A DNA stretch of 64,000 nt from Paraoerskovia marina DSM 21750 (GCF_000701465.1 NZ_JNIY01000003.1:1210411-1274410), one strand, 5' to 3'; numbered from the stretch's first letter, positions 9,015 to 19,210 are shown. Notes: a model not told the origin generated them from the letters alone. Made by a program: numbers and translations.

Positions 9015-10093
9015 TCGCGATCCTCGTCGCGGCGACGGTCTCGCTCCTGGTGGCGCTCTTCGGGACGCCGCTCTTCATCCGGTTCCTCGTCCGCCGTCAG
9101 TACGGGCAGTTCGTCCGCCAGGACGGGCCGACGGCGCACTTCACCAAGCGCGGGACGCCGACGATGGGCGGCGTCGTCATCATCGCCGCCACCCTGATCG
9201 GCTGGATCGTCTCGGCGATCCTCACGGGGTCGATCCCCAGCGTCTCCGCGGTCCTTGTCATGTTCCTCATGACGGGTCTCGGGGTCGTGGGGTTCCTGGA
9301 CGACTTCACGAAGATCCGCAAGCAGCGCAGCCTCGGACTCTCCGCCAAGGGAAAGATCATCGGGCAGGGGGTCGTGGGCATCACCTTCGCGGTCCTTGCC
9401 CTGCAGTTCCCGAACGAGAACTTCCGGACCCCCGCCTCCACCCGGATCTCGTTCCTGCGAGACACCAACATCGACCTGGCGTTCGCCGGGGCGACCCTCG
9501 GCCTGATCCTCTTCGTCATCTGGGCGAACTTCCTGATCACCGCCTGGTCGAACGCGGTGAACCTGACCGACGGCCTCGACGGGCTCGCGACCGGGGCGTC
9601 CCTGGTCGTGTTCGGTGCCTACGTGCTGGTGAGCCTGTGGCAGATGAGCCAGTGGTGCCAGCGCATCGACACGGCCGGGCCGAGCTGCTACGAGGTTCGT
9701 GACCCGCAGGGGCTGGCCATCGTGTCGGCGTCGATCATGGGCGCGTGCATCGGCTTCCTGTGGTGGAACGCCAGCCCCGCCAAGATCTTCATGGGGGACA
9801 CGGGCTCGTTGGCCCTCGGTGGCGCGCTCGCGGGCCTCTCGATCTTCACCCGCACCGAGATCCTGGCCGTGATCATCGGTGGCCTCTTCGTCATCATCGT
9901 CCTCTCCGACGTCATCCAGATCGGCTTCTTCAAGATGACCGGCCGGCGCGTCTTCAAGATGGCGCCGCTGCACCACCACTTCGAGCTCTCCGGGTGGGGC
10001 GAGGTCACCATCGTGATCCGGTTCTGGCTGATCGCCGGGCTCTTCGCCGCCCTCGGCACCGGGATCTTCTACGCCGAGTGGGTCGTCGGCTAG
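9011..10093 (+). CDS. mraY: Phospho-MurNAc-pentapeptide translocase MraY
   Basis: MraY transfers phospho-MurNAc-pentapeptide to undecaprenyl phosphate, making lipid I at the inner face of the membrane. The 360-residue polytopic protein has about ten hydrophobic segments. Family motifs include [34 protein letters not shown] (the Asp-rich metal site), [15 protein letters not shown] and the [11 protein letters not shown] block with its histidine cluster. The length is typical. It overlaps murF at its start (ATGA), and its stop shares one base with the murD GTG. Confidence 0.97.
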   Translation: MIAILVAATVSLLVALFGTPLFIRFLVRRQYGQFVRQDGPTAHFTKRGTPTMGGVVIIAATLIGWIVSAILTGSIPSVSAVLVMFLMTGLGVVGFLDDFTKIRKQRSLGLSAKGKIIGQGVVGITFAVLALQFPNENFRTPASTRISFLRDTNIDLAFAGATLGLILFVIWANFLITAWSNAVNLTDGLDGLATGASLVVFGAYVLVSLWQMSQWCQRIDTAGPSCYEVRDPQGLAIVSASIMGACIGFLWWNASPAKIFMGDTGSLALGGALAGLSIFTRTEILAVIIGGLFVIIVLSDVIQIGFFKMTGRRVFKMAPLHHHFELSGWGEVTIVIRFWLIAGLFAALGTGIFYAEWVVG

Positions 10094-11523
10094 TGCTTGC
10101 GCTCGAACGAAGCCGGGTCGTCGTCGCGGGCCTCGGGGTGAGCGGTCGCGCGGCCCGGGCAGCGCTCGTTCCTCGGGCGGCCTCCGTGACGACGGTCGAC
10201 CGCGACGCCGACGACGCGGACGTCGCAGACCTCGTCGATCTCGCAGACGTCGACGTGGTCGTCGCCAGCCCGGGGTGGGCCCCGACATCACCGCTCCTCG
10301 AACGTGCTCGTCGTGCCGGCGTCCCCGTGTGGAGCGAGGTCGAGCTCGCGTGGCACCTCCGCGTCGATCGTGCGGACGGCACGGGCCCTGCGCCGTGGGT
10401 CGCCGTGACGGGAACGAACGGGAAGACGACGACCGTGCAGATGCTCGAGTCGATCCTCGCGGCCGCCGGGCTCCGCACGCTCGCCGTCGGGAACGTCGGC
10501 ACCCCGGTGGTCGAGGCCGTCCTCGATCCGCACCTGGACGTGCTCGCCGTCGAGCTCTCGAGCTTTCAGCTCCACTTCACCCGGTCGATGAAGGTCCTCG
10601 CAGGTGCCGTGCTGAACGTCGCCCCCGACCACCTCGACTGGCACGGTGGAATGGACAACTACGTCGCCGACAAGGCGAGGATCTTTCGCGGCGCGGAGCG
10701 TGCCTGTGTCTACTCCGTGGCGGACGGCCGCACCCGGCGGATGGTCGAGGACGCGGACGTCGGCGAGGGGGCCCACGCCGTCGGCTTCACACTCGGTGCG
10801 CCGGGTCCTGGCGAGCTCGGTCTCGTGGAGGACGTCCTCGTCGACCGCGCGTTCCACCTCCCGGTGGACGACCCGCGACGGCACGGGTCGGCCGACGAGC
10901 TCGCGACCCTCGCCGATCTTGCGCACCTCGCCCCGCAGGCCATTCCGCCGCACATCGTGCAGAACGCCCTCGCGGCCGCGGCACTGGCTCGGGCCGCCGG
11001 CGTCCCCGCGGGTGCGGTCGCGGAGGGCCTGCGCGCCTACCGGCCGGGTGCGCATCGTCTCGCCCCGGCGGGCACGCTCGACGGAGTGCACTTCGTCGAC
11101 GACTCGAAGGCGACCAACGCCCACGCGGCCGACGCCGCCCTGCGTGCGTTCGGCCCGGCGAGCGTCGTCTGGATCGCGGGCGGCCTGGCGAAGGGCGCGA
11201 CGTTCGACGACCTCGTGGCGGCCCGACGCGACCGTCTCCGTGCCGTCGTCGTCATCGGTGTCGATGCGACGCCCGTCACGGAGGCGCTCGCGCGACACGC
11301 GCCGGAGATCCCCGTCGTGCGGATCGCCCCGGGAGAGACTGACGTGATGCGCAGCGCCGTGGTCGCTGCCCGGGAGCTCGCCCGTGCGGGTGACACCGTT
11401 CTGCTGGCCCCGGCGTGCGCATCGATGGACCAGTTCCGCTCGTACGCCGAGCGGGGTGACGCGTTCGCCGCCCAGGTGCGCGCCCTCATCTCCGCTCCAG
11501 GGAGCGCCGCACCTCAGGAGTGA
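10093..11523 (+). CDS. murD: UDP-MurNAc-L-Ala-D-Glu ligase MurD
   Basis: MurD adds D-glutamate to UDP-MurNAc-L-Ala. The 476-residue product begins [21 protein letters not shown], a Rossmann-like uridine-binding domain. The ATP loop T106-G-T-N-G-K-T-T follows, then VELSSFQL and NVAPDHLDWHGGMDNYVADKA, and the C-terminal HRLAPAGTLDGVHFVDDSKATN. The open frame extends about 350 bases upstream across mraY. I start at the GTG at 10093, which shares its first base with the mraY stop codon. The order mraY-murD-ftsW-murG-murC is the classic dcw order. Confidence 0.95.
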   Translation: MLALERSRVVVAGLGVSGRAARAALVPRAASVTTVDRDADDADVADLVDLADVDVVVASPGWAPTSPLLERARRAGVPVWSEVELAWHLRVDRADGTGPAPWVAVTGTNGKTTTVQMLESILAAAGLRTLAVGNVGTPVVEAVLDPHLDVLAVELSSFQLHFTRSMKVLAGAVLNVAPDHLDWHGGMDNYVADKARIFRGAERACVYSVADGRTRRMVEDADVGEGAHAVGFTLGAPGPGELGLVEDVLVDRAFHLPVDDPRRHGSADELATLADLAHLAPQAIPPHIVQNALAAAALARAAGVPAGAVAEGLRAYRPGAHRLAPAGTLDGVHFVDDSKATNAHAADAALRAFGPASVVWIAGGLAKGATFDDLVAARRDRLRAVVVIGVDATPVTEALARHAPEIPVVRIAPGETDVMRSAVVAARELARAGDTVLLAPACASMDQFRSYAERGDAFAAQVRALISAPGSAAPQE

Positions 11524-11527
11524 TCGG

Positions 11528-12814
11528 ATGGCACCTGCTGCGACAGCCCGTTCTGCGCCGCGCCCGGTCTCTCAGGGGCGGTGGGACACGGTCACGACCA
11601 GCTACTACCTGATCATCGGTTCGACGGGTCTGCTGCTGCTCCTCGGCCTGATCATGGTGCTCTCGGCGTCCGCACCGACGCAGGTCGCGGCGTCGGCGAG
11701 CCCCTACGGACTCTTCTTCCGACAGTCGGCCTACGCGGCGATCGGCCTCGTCGGGCTGGTGGTAGCGAGCCGTCTGCCGGTCGCGTTCTACCGTCGCTCG
11801 GCACCGGTGCTGCTGCTCGCGGCCCTGTTTCTCCAGGCGCTGACCCTGACCGGGTTCGGACACTCGGTGAACGGCAACTCGGGGTGGTTGAACCTCGGGG
11901 GGGTGACGGTCCAGCCGGCCGAGATCCTGAAGCTCGCGCTGGCGCTCTGGCTCGGCGCCGTCCTCGGACGCAAGCGCGCGCTGCTCGGCCAGTGGCGGCA
12001 CGTCCTGGTCCCGGCGGCCCCCGTCGTGGTGATCGCCCTCGGACTGGTGCTCGGTGGCAACGACCTGGGGACCACGATCGTGCTCTGCCTCGTCGTCGCG
12101 GCCGCGTTCATCGTCTCGGGCGCGGAGTGGAAGCTCTTGACGATGGGCGGGGTGCTGGCCGCCGTCGGGATGGTCGGTCTGTTCGTCGTCGGCAACTCCA
12201 ACCGCACCGACCGCATCAGTGCGGTCTACGGCGCCTGTGCGGACGCCGTCCGCGGCCAGGTCTCGAGCGCGGACGCGGCGGACGCGTGCTACCAGTCCGT
12301 GCACGGGATGTGGGGACTGGCCACGGGGGGCCTTCTCGGCGTCGGACTCGGCTCGAGCCGGGAGAAGTGGAGCTATCTGCCCGCGGCGGTCAACGACTTC
12401 ATCTACTCGGTGCTCGGCGAGGAGTTCGGGTTGTTCGGGACGCTGGTCGTCCTGGCGCTCTTCGGTGTCCTGGGCTTCGCGATGGCCCGGGTCGTCATGC
12501 GGCACCCGGACCCGTTCGTCAAGGTGGCCACGGCCGGGATCTCGGCGTGGATCGTCGGGCAGGCGATCATCAACATCTGCGTGGTCGTGGGGCTGCTCCC
12601 GGTGATCGGGGTTCCGCTGCCGCTGATGTCCGCGGGCGGCTCTGCGCTCATCGCGACGTTGCTCGCGATCGGTGTGGTCCTCGCGTTCGCGCGCGACGAG
12701 CCGGGCGCGCGGGAGGCGCTCGCCGCGCGCCCTCACGTGATCCGCCGGACGTTCAGCGTCGTGGCGGGCGCGACGCGGCGGGTACCGTTGCGGCGCGGCG
12801 GCAGTGCAAAATGA
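11528..12814 (+). CDS. ftsW: Septal peptidoglycan glycosyltransferase FtsW (SEDS family)
   Basis: FtsW is the SEDS-family glycosyltransferase that polymerises lipid II at the septum, with FtsI as its transpeptidase partner. The 428-residue protein has about ten transmembrane segments. Family blocks include GNSGWLNLGGVTVQPAEILK, GGNDLGTTIVL, GIGSSREKWSYLPA-type sequence (here GLGSSREKWSYLPAAVNDF), and PLPLMSAGGSALIATLLAIG. The start ATG at 11528 lies 4 bases after the murD stop; the frame extends upstream only as a shadow of murD. A short basic tail follows the last helix. Confidence 0.95.
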   Translation: MAPAATARSAPRPVSQGRWDTVTTSYYLIIGSTGLLLLLGLIMVLSASAPTQVAASASPYGLFFRQSAYAAIGLVGLVVASRLPVAFYRRSAPVLLLAALFLQALTLTGFGHSVNGNSGWLNLGGVTVQPAEILKLALALWLGAVLGRKRALLGQWRHVLVPAAPVVVIALGLVLGGNDLGTTIVLCLVVAAAFIVSGAEWKLLTMGGVLAAVGMVGLFVVGNSNRTDRISAVYGACADAVRGQVSSADAADACYQSVHGMWGLATGGLLGVGLGSSREKWSYLPAAVNDFIYSVLGEEFGLFGTLVVLALFGVLGFAMARVVMRHPDPFVKVATAGISAWIVGQAIINICVVVGLLPVIGVPLPLMSAGGSALIATLLAIGVVLAFARDEPGAREALAARPHVIRRTFSVVAGATRRVPLRRGGSAK

Positions 12815-12905
12815 GAAGACTGTCGCCCGACCGACCGTCAGGCGAACCCGCATGACGCCTCGCTGCCGTTCTGGGCGGCGACCGACCAAGGAGATCTGAA
12901 CCGTC

Positions 12906-14033
12906 GTGCCCCATCCTTCCCGCTCCGCCTCCGCCGTTCTTCTCGCCGGTGGTGGGACCGCCGGACACGTGAACCCGCTGCTCGCCGTCGCCGACGAGCT
13001 GCGACGGCGTGACCCCGACGTGGCCCTGGCGATCCTGGGGACGACGGAGGGGCTCGAGGCCGATCTCGTCCCCGCCCGCGGCTACACCCTGACGCCGCTG
13101 TCCCGGGTCCCGTTCCCGCGTCGACCCGGGATGGACTGGTTCCAGTTCCCGGGACGGTTCTCGGACGCCGTCCGTGCGGCGGGCCAGGCCATCGACGACT
13201 CGGGAGCCCAGGCCGTGGTGGGCTTCGGCGGGTACGTGTCGACACCGGCCTACGTCGCCGCGCGACGTCGCGGGGTCCCCGTCGTCATCCACGAGCAGAA
13301 CGCCCGTCCCGGCCTCGCCAACCGACTCGGAGCACGGTGGGCGGCTCGCGTGGGAGTGACGTTCGAGGGGACGCCCCTGCCCGGCGGCGTCGTGACGGGT
13401 CTGCCGCTCCGTGCCGAGGTTGCCGGGCTCGTCGCGGCTCGCGAGGCCGACGTCGACGCGGTGCGCCGCGACGCGGCGAAGGAGCTCGGTCTCGACCCGG
13501 CGCTCCCTACCCTCCTGGTGACCGGCGGATCGCTCGGGGCGGTCAGCCTCAACCGCGCTGTCTCCGGGGCGGCTCCGGCGCTCGCCGAGGCCGGGATCCA
13601 GGTCCTGCACCTGACTGGGCGTGACAAGTCCGCCGAGGTGCTCAGCACGCTCGGGCAGGCGCCGGGACCGAACTACCACGTCCGGGAGTACCTCGACCGC
13701 ATGCACCTGGCGTACGCGGTAGCGGACCTCGTGGTCTGCCGCTCCGGGGCGGGGACTGTCAGCGAGCTCGCGGCGCTGTCGATCCCGGGCGTGTACGTCC
13801 CGCTCCCGGTCGGGAACGGCGAGCAGCGCCTGAACGCACGCCCCGTCGTCGAGGCCGGGGGAGGGATCCTCGTCGAGGACGAGGAGCTGCGCGTTGCGTA
13901 CGTCGAGAAGCAGCTCGTCCCGTTGCTCACGGACCGCGAACGGCTGGACACGATGGCGCGAGCCGCGGGGGAGGTCGGTGTCCGTGACGGCGCAGCACGC
14001 GTCGCGGACCTGGTGGCCGAGGTGGTCTCGTGA
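12906..14033 (+). CDS. murG: Lipid II synthase MurG (GT28 glycosyltransferase)
   Basis: MurG transfers GlcNAc from UDP-GlcNAc to lipid I, forming lipid II at the cytoplasmic membrane face. The 375-residue GT-B enzyme shows the glycine-rich loops of both halves: LAGGGTAGHVNPLLAVADEL near the N-terminus and VTGGSLGAVSLNRAV in the middle. HEQNARPGLANR and the C-terminal donor-binding block RSGAGTVSELAALSIPGVYVPLP are also present. The GTG at 12906 has AAGGAGA about 11 bases upstream. The 91-base gap after ftsW is one of the few real gaps in the cluster; I see no clear promoter in it. Confidence 0.96.
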   Translation: MPHPSRSASAVLLAGGGTAGHVNPLLAVADELRRRDPDVALAILGTTEGLEADLVPARGYTLTPLSRVPFPRRPGMDWFQFPGRFSDAVRAAGQAIDDSGAQAVVGFGGYVSTPAYVAARRRGVPVVIHEQNARPGLANRLGARWAARVGVTFEGTPLPGGVVTGLPLRAEVAGLVAAREADVDAVRRDAAKELGLDPALPTLLVTGGSLGAVSLNRAVSGAAPALAEAGIQVLHLTGRDKSAEVLSTLGQAPGPNYHVREYLDRMHLAYAVADLVVCRSGAGTVSELAALSIPGVYVPLPVGNGEQRLNARPVVEAGGGILVEDEELRVAYVEKQLVPLLTDRERLDTMARAAGEVGVRDGAARVADLVAEVVS

Positions 14034-15427
14034 CGACCACGGCGCTCGCCGATCTCGGGAACACCCATCTCATCGGTGTCGGGGGAGCGGGAATGTCCGT
14101 CGTCGCCCGGCTTCTGGACGCCGCGGGCGTCGCGGTCTCGGGCTCCGACGCTCGCGACGGCGACGCTCTGCGAGGCCTCCAGGCCGACGGGATCCGTGCC
14201 GTCGTCGGCCACGACCCTATGAACCTCCAGGACGTGGACACCGTCGTCGTCTCAAGCGCCGTCCGTGAGGACAACGTCGAGCTGGCCGCGGCACGTGCTC
14301 GTGGCATCCGGGTCGTTCATCGCTCCGAAGCGCTCGCCGCGCTCATGGTCGACCGTCGTGCGGTCGCCGTCGCCGGGGCCCACGGAAAGACGACGACGAC
14401 CGCGATGCTGGCGACGATGCTCGCGACCCTCGGACTCGACCCGTCGTTCGCCGTCGGCGGGACCGTCACGACCGTGGGTGGTCCTGTCGCCGGGGGTCAC
14501 CTCGGGACCGGCGACATCCTGGTGGCCGAGGCGGACGAGTCCGACGGATCGTTCCTTGCCTACTCGCCGACAGTCTCGATCGTGACCAACGTCGAACCGG
14601 ACCACCTCGACCACTATGGGAGCCGCGAGGCCTTCGAGCAGGTCTTCGTCGACTTCGCCGCGAGACTCGGCCGGACCGGGACTCTCGTCGCGTGCCTCGA
14701 CGACGACGGCTCCGCGCGCCTGGCCGCCCAGCACGGTTCGGTCGGCGGGCGCGTCCTGACGTACGGGCAGGCTCTCGGGGCTGACGTGTCCGTCGAGATC
14801 GGTGCCGGAGCGGTCGGCGGTCGGGCGAGGATCCGTGCCGCGGGCGCCTCCGCGGATCTGCGGCTCTCCGTGCCCGGCGTCCACAACATCCTCAACGCGG
14901 CTGCCGCGGTCGGCGCCGCGCTCGTCCTGGGTGTTGCGCTCGAGGACGCCGTACGCGGCGTCTCCGCGTTCCGGGGGACCGGCCGTCGGTTCGACCTGCG
15001 CGGCGAGGCCGGGGGAGTCCGGGTCGTCGACGACTACGCCCACCACCCGACCGAGGTCGAGGCACTCCTGCGTGCGGCGCGCGGGGTGGCCGGAGACGGC
15101 CGTGTCGTCGTCCTCTTCCAGCCGCACCTCTTCTCCCGTACCAAGGCATTTGCGCCCGAGTTCGCCCGTGCGCTGGCGCTCGCCGACGAGGTCGTGGTCA
15201 CGGGTGTCTACGCGGCGCGGGAGGACCCCGACCCCCAGGTCGACGCGTCGACGATCGTCCGGCACATGCCGTCCGGATCCGCGCGTGCTGTCGAGGACAA
15301 GGCCGCGGCGGTCGCGGCGGTCGCCGCGGCCTCACGGCCGGGCGACCTGGTGCTCACGGTAGGTGCCGGGGACGTCACCGAGCTTGCACCGGTGCTCCTC
15401 GACCTGCTGGAGGAGGGCACGTCGTGA
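14030..15427 (+). CDS. murC: UDP-MurNAc-L-alanine ligase MurC
   Basis: MurC adds L-alanine to UDP-MurNAc, the first step of stem-peptide assembly. The 465-residue product starts with a uridine-binding Rossmann domain (HLIGVGGAGMSVVARLL, GSDARDG). The ATP loop A115-G-A-H-G-K120-T-T-T-T follows, and EADESDGSFLAYSPTVSIVTN and EPDHLDHYGS are typical MurC blocks. The C-terminal domain has RFDLRGEAGGVRVVDDYAHHPTEV and LFQPHLFSRTKAF. Its GTG overlaps the murG stop (GTGA), and its own end overlaps ftsQ in the same way. Confidence 0.96.
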   Translation: MTTTALADLGNTHLIGVGGAGMSVVARLLDAAGVAVSGSDARDGDALRGLQADGIRAVVGHDPMNLQDVDTVVVSSAVREDNVELAAARARGIRVVHRSEALAALMVDRRAVAVAGAHGKTTTTAMLATMLATLGLDPSFAVGGTVTTVGGPVAGGHLGTGDILVAEADESDGSFLAYSPTVSIVTNVEPDHLDHYGSREAFEQVFVDFAARLGRTGTLVACLDDDGSARLAAQHGSVGGRVLTYGQALGADVSVEIGAGAVGGRARIRAAGASADLRLSVPGVHNILNAAAAVGAALVLGVALEDAVRGVSAFRGTGRRFDLRGEAGGVRVVDDYAHHPTEVEALLRAARGVAGDGRVVVLFQPHLFSRTKAFAPEFARALALADEVVVTGVYAAREDPDPQVDASTIVRHMPSGSARAVEDKAAAVAAVAAASRPGDLVLTVGAGDVTELAPVLLDLLEEGTS

Positions 15428-16401
15428 CGCCCTCGCGCCCGCGGCCACCGGCTCCTCGCACGCCTGTGCGCCAGAAGTCGACGACGCCTGCGCCGTCGAC
15501 GACCGCGGCCACGAAGTCGGCCTCCGCCAAGTCTGCTGCGGAGAAGCCGGCGTCCGCCCCGGTCTCGCTCGACCAGGCGCGGTCCCGCCGTGCGGCGACG
15601 AGCGAGAAGGCCCGGCCCGCGACCGAGCAGGTCGGGCGCGACAGCGCCGGACCTGTCGTCACGCACGGCCATGCCGCGCGTCTTGCCGAGCGCAGGGCGA
15701 TGGGTCGACGCCACCGGGTGAGGATCGTGTCGATCTGGTCCGCCGCCGTCCTCGCGGCGGGAGCGATCGTGTGGATGCTCTTCTTCTCGCCGGTGCTCGC
15801 GGTCGACGCGGAGGACGTCTCCGTCGCGGGCGTCGACGCCTACATCGACGCGGACGCCGTGGACGCGGTCGTCGCGGACGCGGCCGGCACGCCGTTGCCG
15901 CGCCTTGACACGGTCGGGATGCGTGACCGGCTCCTCGAGCTGCCGGGCGTCGACGACGCCCGGGTGCTGCGCGCCTGGCCGGCGGGGCTGGACGTCACCG
16001 TGAGTCCGCGGACCCCGGTGGCCGCCGTCCCGTCGGACGACGGCACGGAGCTGCTCGACGCCGACGGCGTGGCTGTCGCGACGGTGACGTCTGTGCCGAA
16101 GGGCCTGCCGCTGATCGAGATCGAGACGGACGACGCGGCCGCACGTGCACGGGCGATGCGGGCGGCGCTGGTGGTGCTCAACACCCTGCCGTCGGAGACC
16201 CGGGCCGAGGTGGCCGAGGTGTCGGCGGACACCCAGGACGACGTCATGACGGTGATGAGGAACGGCACCGAGGTCGAGTGGGGCAACGCCGAGCGTGTCG
16301 AGCTGAAGATCGCCGTGCTCGAGGAGCTGCAGGGCCTCGACGAGTCCGCCGACGCCACCGTCTTCGACGTCTCGTCGCCCACCCGACCCATCACGCGGTA
16401 G
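15424..16401 (+). CDS. ftsQ: Cell division protein FtsQ (POTRA domain)
   Basis: FtsQ is a bitopic divisome scaffold that binds the FtsL/FtsB-type pair. The 325-residue protein has an unusually long cytoplasmic tail of about 98 residues, rich in Ala, Pro, Ser and Lys. One transmembrane helix follows at about residues 100-121 (RIVSIWSAAVLAAGAIVWML), then the POTRA domain (VSVAGVDAYIDADAVDAVV, LPRLDTVGMRDRLLELPGVD, RAWPAGLDVTVSPRTPVAA). A C-terminal beta region ends VFDVSSPTRPITR. It overlaps murC (GTGA) and is followed by a promoter-bearing gap before ftsZ. Confidence 0.92.
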   Translation: MTPSRPRPPAPRTPVRQKSTTPAPSTTAATKSASAKSAAEKPASAPVSLDQARSRRAATSEKARPATEQVGRDSAGPVVTHGHAARLAERRAMGRRHRVRIVSIWSAAVLAAGAIVWMLFFSPVLAVDAEDVSVAGVDAYIDADAVDAVVADAAGTPLPRLDTVGMRDRLLELPGVDDARVLRAWPAGLDVTVSPRTPVAAVPSDDGTELLDADGVAVATVTSVPKGLPLIEIETDDAAARARAMRAALVVLNTLPSETRAEVAEVSADTQDDVMTVMRNGTEVEWGNAERVELKIAVLEELQGLDESADATVFDVSSPTRPITR

Positions 16402-16454
16402 TCGACCGCGGGGGTGTGACGGTGGATCCCCGGCGCGACACGCGGGTCCGGTGA

Positions 16455-16536
16455 TTGAACCAGCTCCGGGTGACCTTTACCGTCGAACTCGGAAGAACCT
16501 GACATAACGATAACCCTCCACTTGAGGGTGAGGGTT
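16455..16536 (+). promoter_or_regulatory. Probable ftsZ promoter and leader hairpin
   Basis: TTGAAC at 16455-16460 and TACCGT at 16478-16483 are separated by 17 bases, a reasonable sigma-70-type promoter. Transcription would start near 16490. Downstream, AACCCTC (16512-16518) pairs with GAGGGTT (16530-16536), and an alternative CCCTC/GAGGG pairing also exists, so the leader can fold. The 164-base ftsQ-ftsZ gap is the usual place for a dedicated ftsZ promoter in actinobacteria. The element is predicted from sequence only. Confidence 0.5.
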
Positions 16537-16565
16537 CAGGGTCGAGCAGATCGAGAGGCAACGAC

Positions 16566-17840
16566 GTGGCAGCTCCGCAGAACTACCTGGCAGTCATCAA
16601 GGTGGTCGGTATCGGTGGCGGTGGCGTGAACGCCGTCAACCGCATGATCGAGGTCGGCCTCAAGGGAGTCGAGTTCATCGCCGTGAACACCGACGCGCAG
16701 GCACTCCTCATGTCTGACGCCGACGTCAAGCTCGACGTCGGTCGTGAGCTGACGCGTGGGCTGGGCGCGGGTGCCGACCCCGAGGTCGGCAAGAAGGCGG
16801 CCGAGGACCACGCCGAGGAGATCGAGGACGTGCTCCGCGGAGCCGACATGGTGTTCGTCACCGCCGGCGAGGGTGGCGGCACCGGTACGGGCGGTGCCCC
16901 CGTGGTCGCCCGGATCGCGCGCTCGCTCGGCGCGCTGACGGTCGGCGTCGTGACGCGCCCCTTCACGTTCGAGGGTCGCCGCCGCTCGGTGCAGGCGGAC
17001 CAGGGCATCGAGGCGCTCAGGGACGAGGTCGACACCCTGATCGTCATCCCGAACGACCGTCTCCTCTCGATGTCTGACAAGTCCGTCTCGGCGCTCGACG
17101 CGTTCCACTCCGCCGACCAGGTCCTGCTCTCCGGCGTGCAGGGGATCACGGACCTCATCACGACGCCGGGACTGATCAACCTTGACTTTGCGGACGTGAA
17201 GTCCGTGATGCAGGGTGCGGGCAGCGCGCTGATGGGGATCGGCTCGGCACGGGGCGACGACCGCTCCGTCCAGGCCGCCGAGCTGGCGATCTCGTCGCCG
17301 CTGCTCGAGGCCTCGATCGACGGCGCCCACGGGGTGCTCCTCTCGATCCAGGGCGGGAGCGACCTCGGGCTCTTCGAGATCAACGAGTCGGCACGCCTGG
17401 TTCACGAGGCCGCGCACCCGGAGGCCAACATCATCTTCGGCGCGGTCATCGACGACGCGCTCGGCGACGAGGTCCGTGTCACGGTCATCGCCGCCGGGTT
17501 CGACGGCGGTGCCCCGCAGACCAGGACCGACACGCGTGCTCTGGGCCAGGTCAACCAGCCGCGCCCGACCTCCGAGAGCACTCCGACGCCGCCCGCGACC
17601 GCGCCGCAGACGGGTGCTCACCAGATGCCCCGCACCCTCGCTCCGATCGCCTCGGAGCCGGACGACGTCCCGGCCTCCCTTGAGGCGCCGGCGCCGGTCG
17701 CGCAGTCTCAGAGTGACGCGTCGGGCCCGACGTCGTCGCCCGAGCCCGGACCGCGTCCCGCCGTCGAGGTGCCTCGGGTCAACGACGAGGCGCCCGTGCA
17801 CCGCCGGGACGAGCTCGACGTCCCCGACTTCTTGAAGTAG
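16566..17840 (+). CDS. ftsZ: Cell division GTPase FtsZ
   Basis: FtsZ is the tubulin-like GTPase that forms the Z ring. The 424-residue product begins [20 protein letters not shown] and carries the tubulin signature [10 protein letters not shown] at about residues 104-113, NTDAQAL, the synergy-loop block [12 protein letters not shown], and GSARGDDR. A disordered linker of about 95 residues, rich in Pro, Ser and Thr, leads to the C-terminal peptide [10 protein letters not shown], the conserved tail that binds SepF and other partners. It starts with GTG at 16566, preceded by GAGAGG. SepF, its actinobacterial membrane anchor, is encoded two genes downstream. Confidence 0.98.
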   Translation: MAAPQNYLAVIKVVGIGGGGVNAVNRMIEVGLKGVEFIAVNTDAQALLMSDADVKLDVGRELTRGLGAGADPEVGKKAAEDHAEEIEDVLRGADMVFVTAGEGGGTGTGGAPVVARIARSLGALTVGVVTRPFTFEGRRRSVQADQGIEALRDEVDTLIVIPNDRLLSMSDKSVSALDAFHSADQVLLSGVQGITDLITTPGLINLDFADVKSVMQGAGSALMGIGSARGDDRSVQAAELAISSPLLEASIDGAHGVLLSIQGGSDLGLFEINESARLVHEAAHPEANIIFGAVIDDALGDEVRVTVIAAGFDGGAPQTRTDTRALGQVNQPRPTSESTPTPPATAPQTGAHQMPRTLAPIASEPDDVPASLEAPAPVAQSQSDASGPTSSPEPGPRPAVEVPRVNDEAPVHRRDELDVPDFLK

Positions 17841-17843
17841 GCC

Positions 17844-18569
17844 GTGGGCGACGATCTCTCTGTCCTCGAGGTGGACCTCGGCCCGGGAGTCCGGGCCGGG
17901 TTCACACGGCGACACCCCGGTCGCTCCTCCGGTTCGTACGCGGGCCTGAATCTCGGACTCCACGTCGGCGACGACGCGGCCGACGTCCGTCGCAACCGCG
18001 CGCTCGTCGACGCGTGGGCCGGGGTTCCGGTGCGCTACGTCGACCAGGTCCACGGCACGACCGTCGTCGACAGCACGAGCGACGAGACCGCGGCCGACGG
18101 GCTGATCGTCAGGAAGGGGCACGCGGGCGCGGTGATGGTCGCCGACTGCGTTCCGGTGCTCCTGGCGGACGCCTCGCGTCGCGTCGGCGCCGCCGTCCAC
18201 GCCGGTCGCCGGGGACTGACCGCCGGAGTCGTCGCCGTGGCCGTCGACGCCCTGGTGGCACGGGGCGCGCGTCCTGACTCGCTCCGGGCCGTCGTCGGCC
18301 CGTCCGTGTGCGGGGCCTGCTACGAGGTGCCGGCCGAGATGCGCGACGAGGTCGTGGCGTCGGTGCCGTCGGCGGTTGCACGCACCCGGGACGGCGCGCC
18401 GGCCCTGGACCTGGCGCGTGGCGCCGTCGCGCAGCTTCGTGCCCTCGGGGTCGCCGACACGACCCGCGTCGGCGGGTGCACCGCCGAGGAGGACGAGTGG
18501 TACTCCCACCGGGAAGCGACGTGGGCGGGCGGCGTCACCGGTCGTTTCGCCGGGGTCCTCCGGATCTGA
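17844..18569 (+). CDS. pgeF: Multicopper-oxidase-like PgeF (YfiH/LACC1 family)
   Basis: A 241-residue member of the YfiH/LACC1 family, which binds zinc through conserved His and Cys residues. Members have purine nucleoside phosphorylase/adenosine deaminase activity, and Escherichia coli PgeF is linked to correction of peptidoglycan composition. The metal-site blocks are visible: YVDQVHGTTVV, MVADCVPVLLAD, GAAVHAGRRGLTAGVV and VGPSVCGACYEVP. It starts with GTG 3 bases after the ftsZ stop, so it is almost certainly cotranscribed with ftsZ. This position next to ftsZ is standard in actinobacteria and fits a role tied to wall synthesis. Confidence 0.93.
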   Translation: MGDDLSVLEVDLGPGVRAGFTRRHPGRSSGSYAGLNLGLHVGDDAADVRRNRALVDAWAGVPVRYVDQVHGTTVVDSTSDETAADGLIVRKGHAGAVMVADCVPVLLADASRRVGAAVHAGRRGLTAGVVAVAVDALVARGARPDSLRAVVGPSVCGACYEVPAEMRDEVVASVPSAVARTRDGAPALDLARGAVAQLRALGVADTTRVGGCTAEEDEWYSHREATWAGGVTGRFAGVLRI

Positions 18570-18712
18570 CCGAGACAGGCACACGCTGACGACCCCAGGC
18601 ACACCCTCGGGCAAACACGCAAGGCCTGGCGTGTCGTGCCTTCGATCCTCGGTGACGTCGAGTTAGCGTCTATACACCGGATTGACGGTGCCGACAAGGA
18701 TGGAGTCAGGTG

Positions 18713-19186
18713 ATGGCCGGAGCGCTGCACAAGACCATGTTGTACCTGGGTCTCGCTGACGACCAGGGTGAGCGACGAGACGAGTTCGACGAGGAGTTCG
18801 AGGAGACGGAGGCAGACATGCCGCAGGACTTCCCCGCTGAGGTCACGCCGATCCACCGGTCGGTCTCGTCGCGCGAGACCGGCACCGCGGTCACGGCCGA
18901 GTCCGGCCGCATCGCGACGATCCACCCGCGTTCCTACAACGACGCCCGGATCATCGGGGAGGCGTTCCGTGGCGGGACGCCCGTGATCATCAACCTCTCG
19001 GACATGGACGACGCCGACGCCAAGCGCCTGGTCGACTTCTCGGCTGGGTTGATCTTCGGACTGCACGGCAACATCGAGCGAGTCACGAACAAGGTGTTCC
19101 TCCTGTCGCCCGAGAACGTGATGGTCTCGAGCGAGCCGAAGGGGCAGAAGAAGCCGAGCGCGGGCGCGTTCTACAACCAGAGCTGA
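18713..19186 (+). CDS. sepF: Cell division protein SepF
   Basis: SepF links FtsZ filaments to the membrane and stands in for FtsA in actinobacteria. The 157-residue protein has the N-terminal amphipathic helix ([17 protein letters not shown]), an acidic linker, and the conserved beta-alpha core with [20 protein letters not shown] sequence (here [15 protein letters not shown]), [23 protein letters not shown] and [14 protein letters not shown] at 18710 and ATG at 18713 are in frame; I chose the ATG because GGAG at 18702-18705 is 7 bases upstream. A TATACA at 18671 could be its -10. Confidence 0.96.
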   Translation: MAGALHKTMLYLGLADDQGERRDEFDEEFEETEADMPQDFPAEVTPIHRSVSSRETGTAVTAESGRIATIHPRSYNDARIIGEAFRGGTPVIINLSDMDDADAKRLVDFSAGLIFGLHGNIERVTNKVFLLSPENVMVSSEPKGQKKPSAGAFYNQS

Positions 19187-19210
19187 CCCGACGTCTGGCA
19201 CAGTAGTTCC

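Noticed and set aside
16402..16565. An open reading frame between ftsQ and ftsZ
   Set aside because: No start with a ribosome site and no coding bias; the gap fits a promoter and leader.
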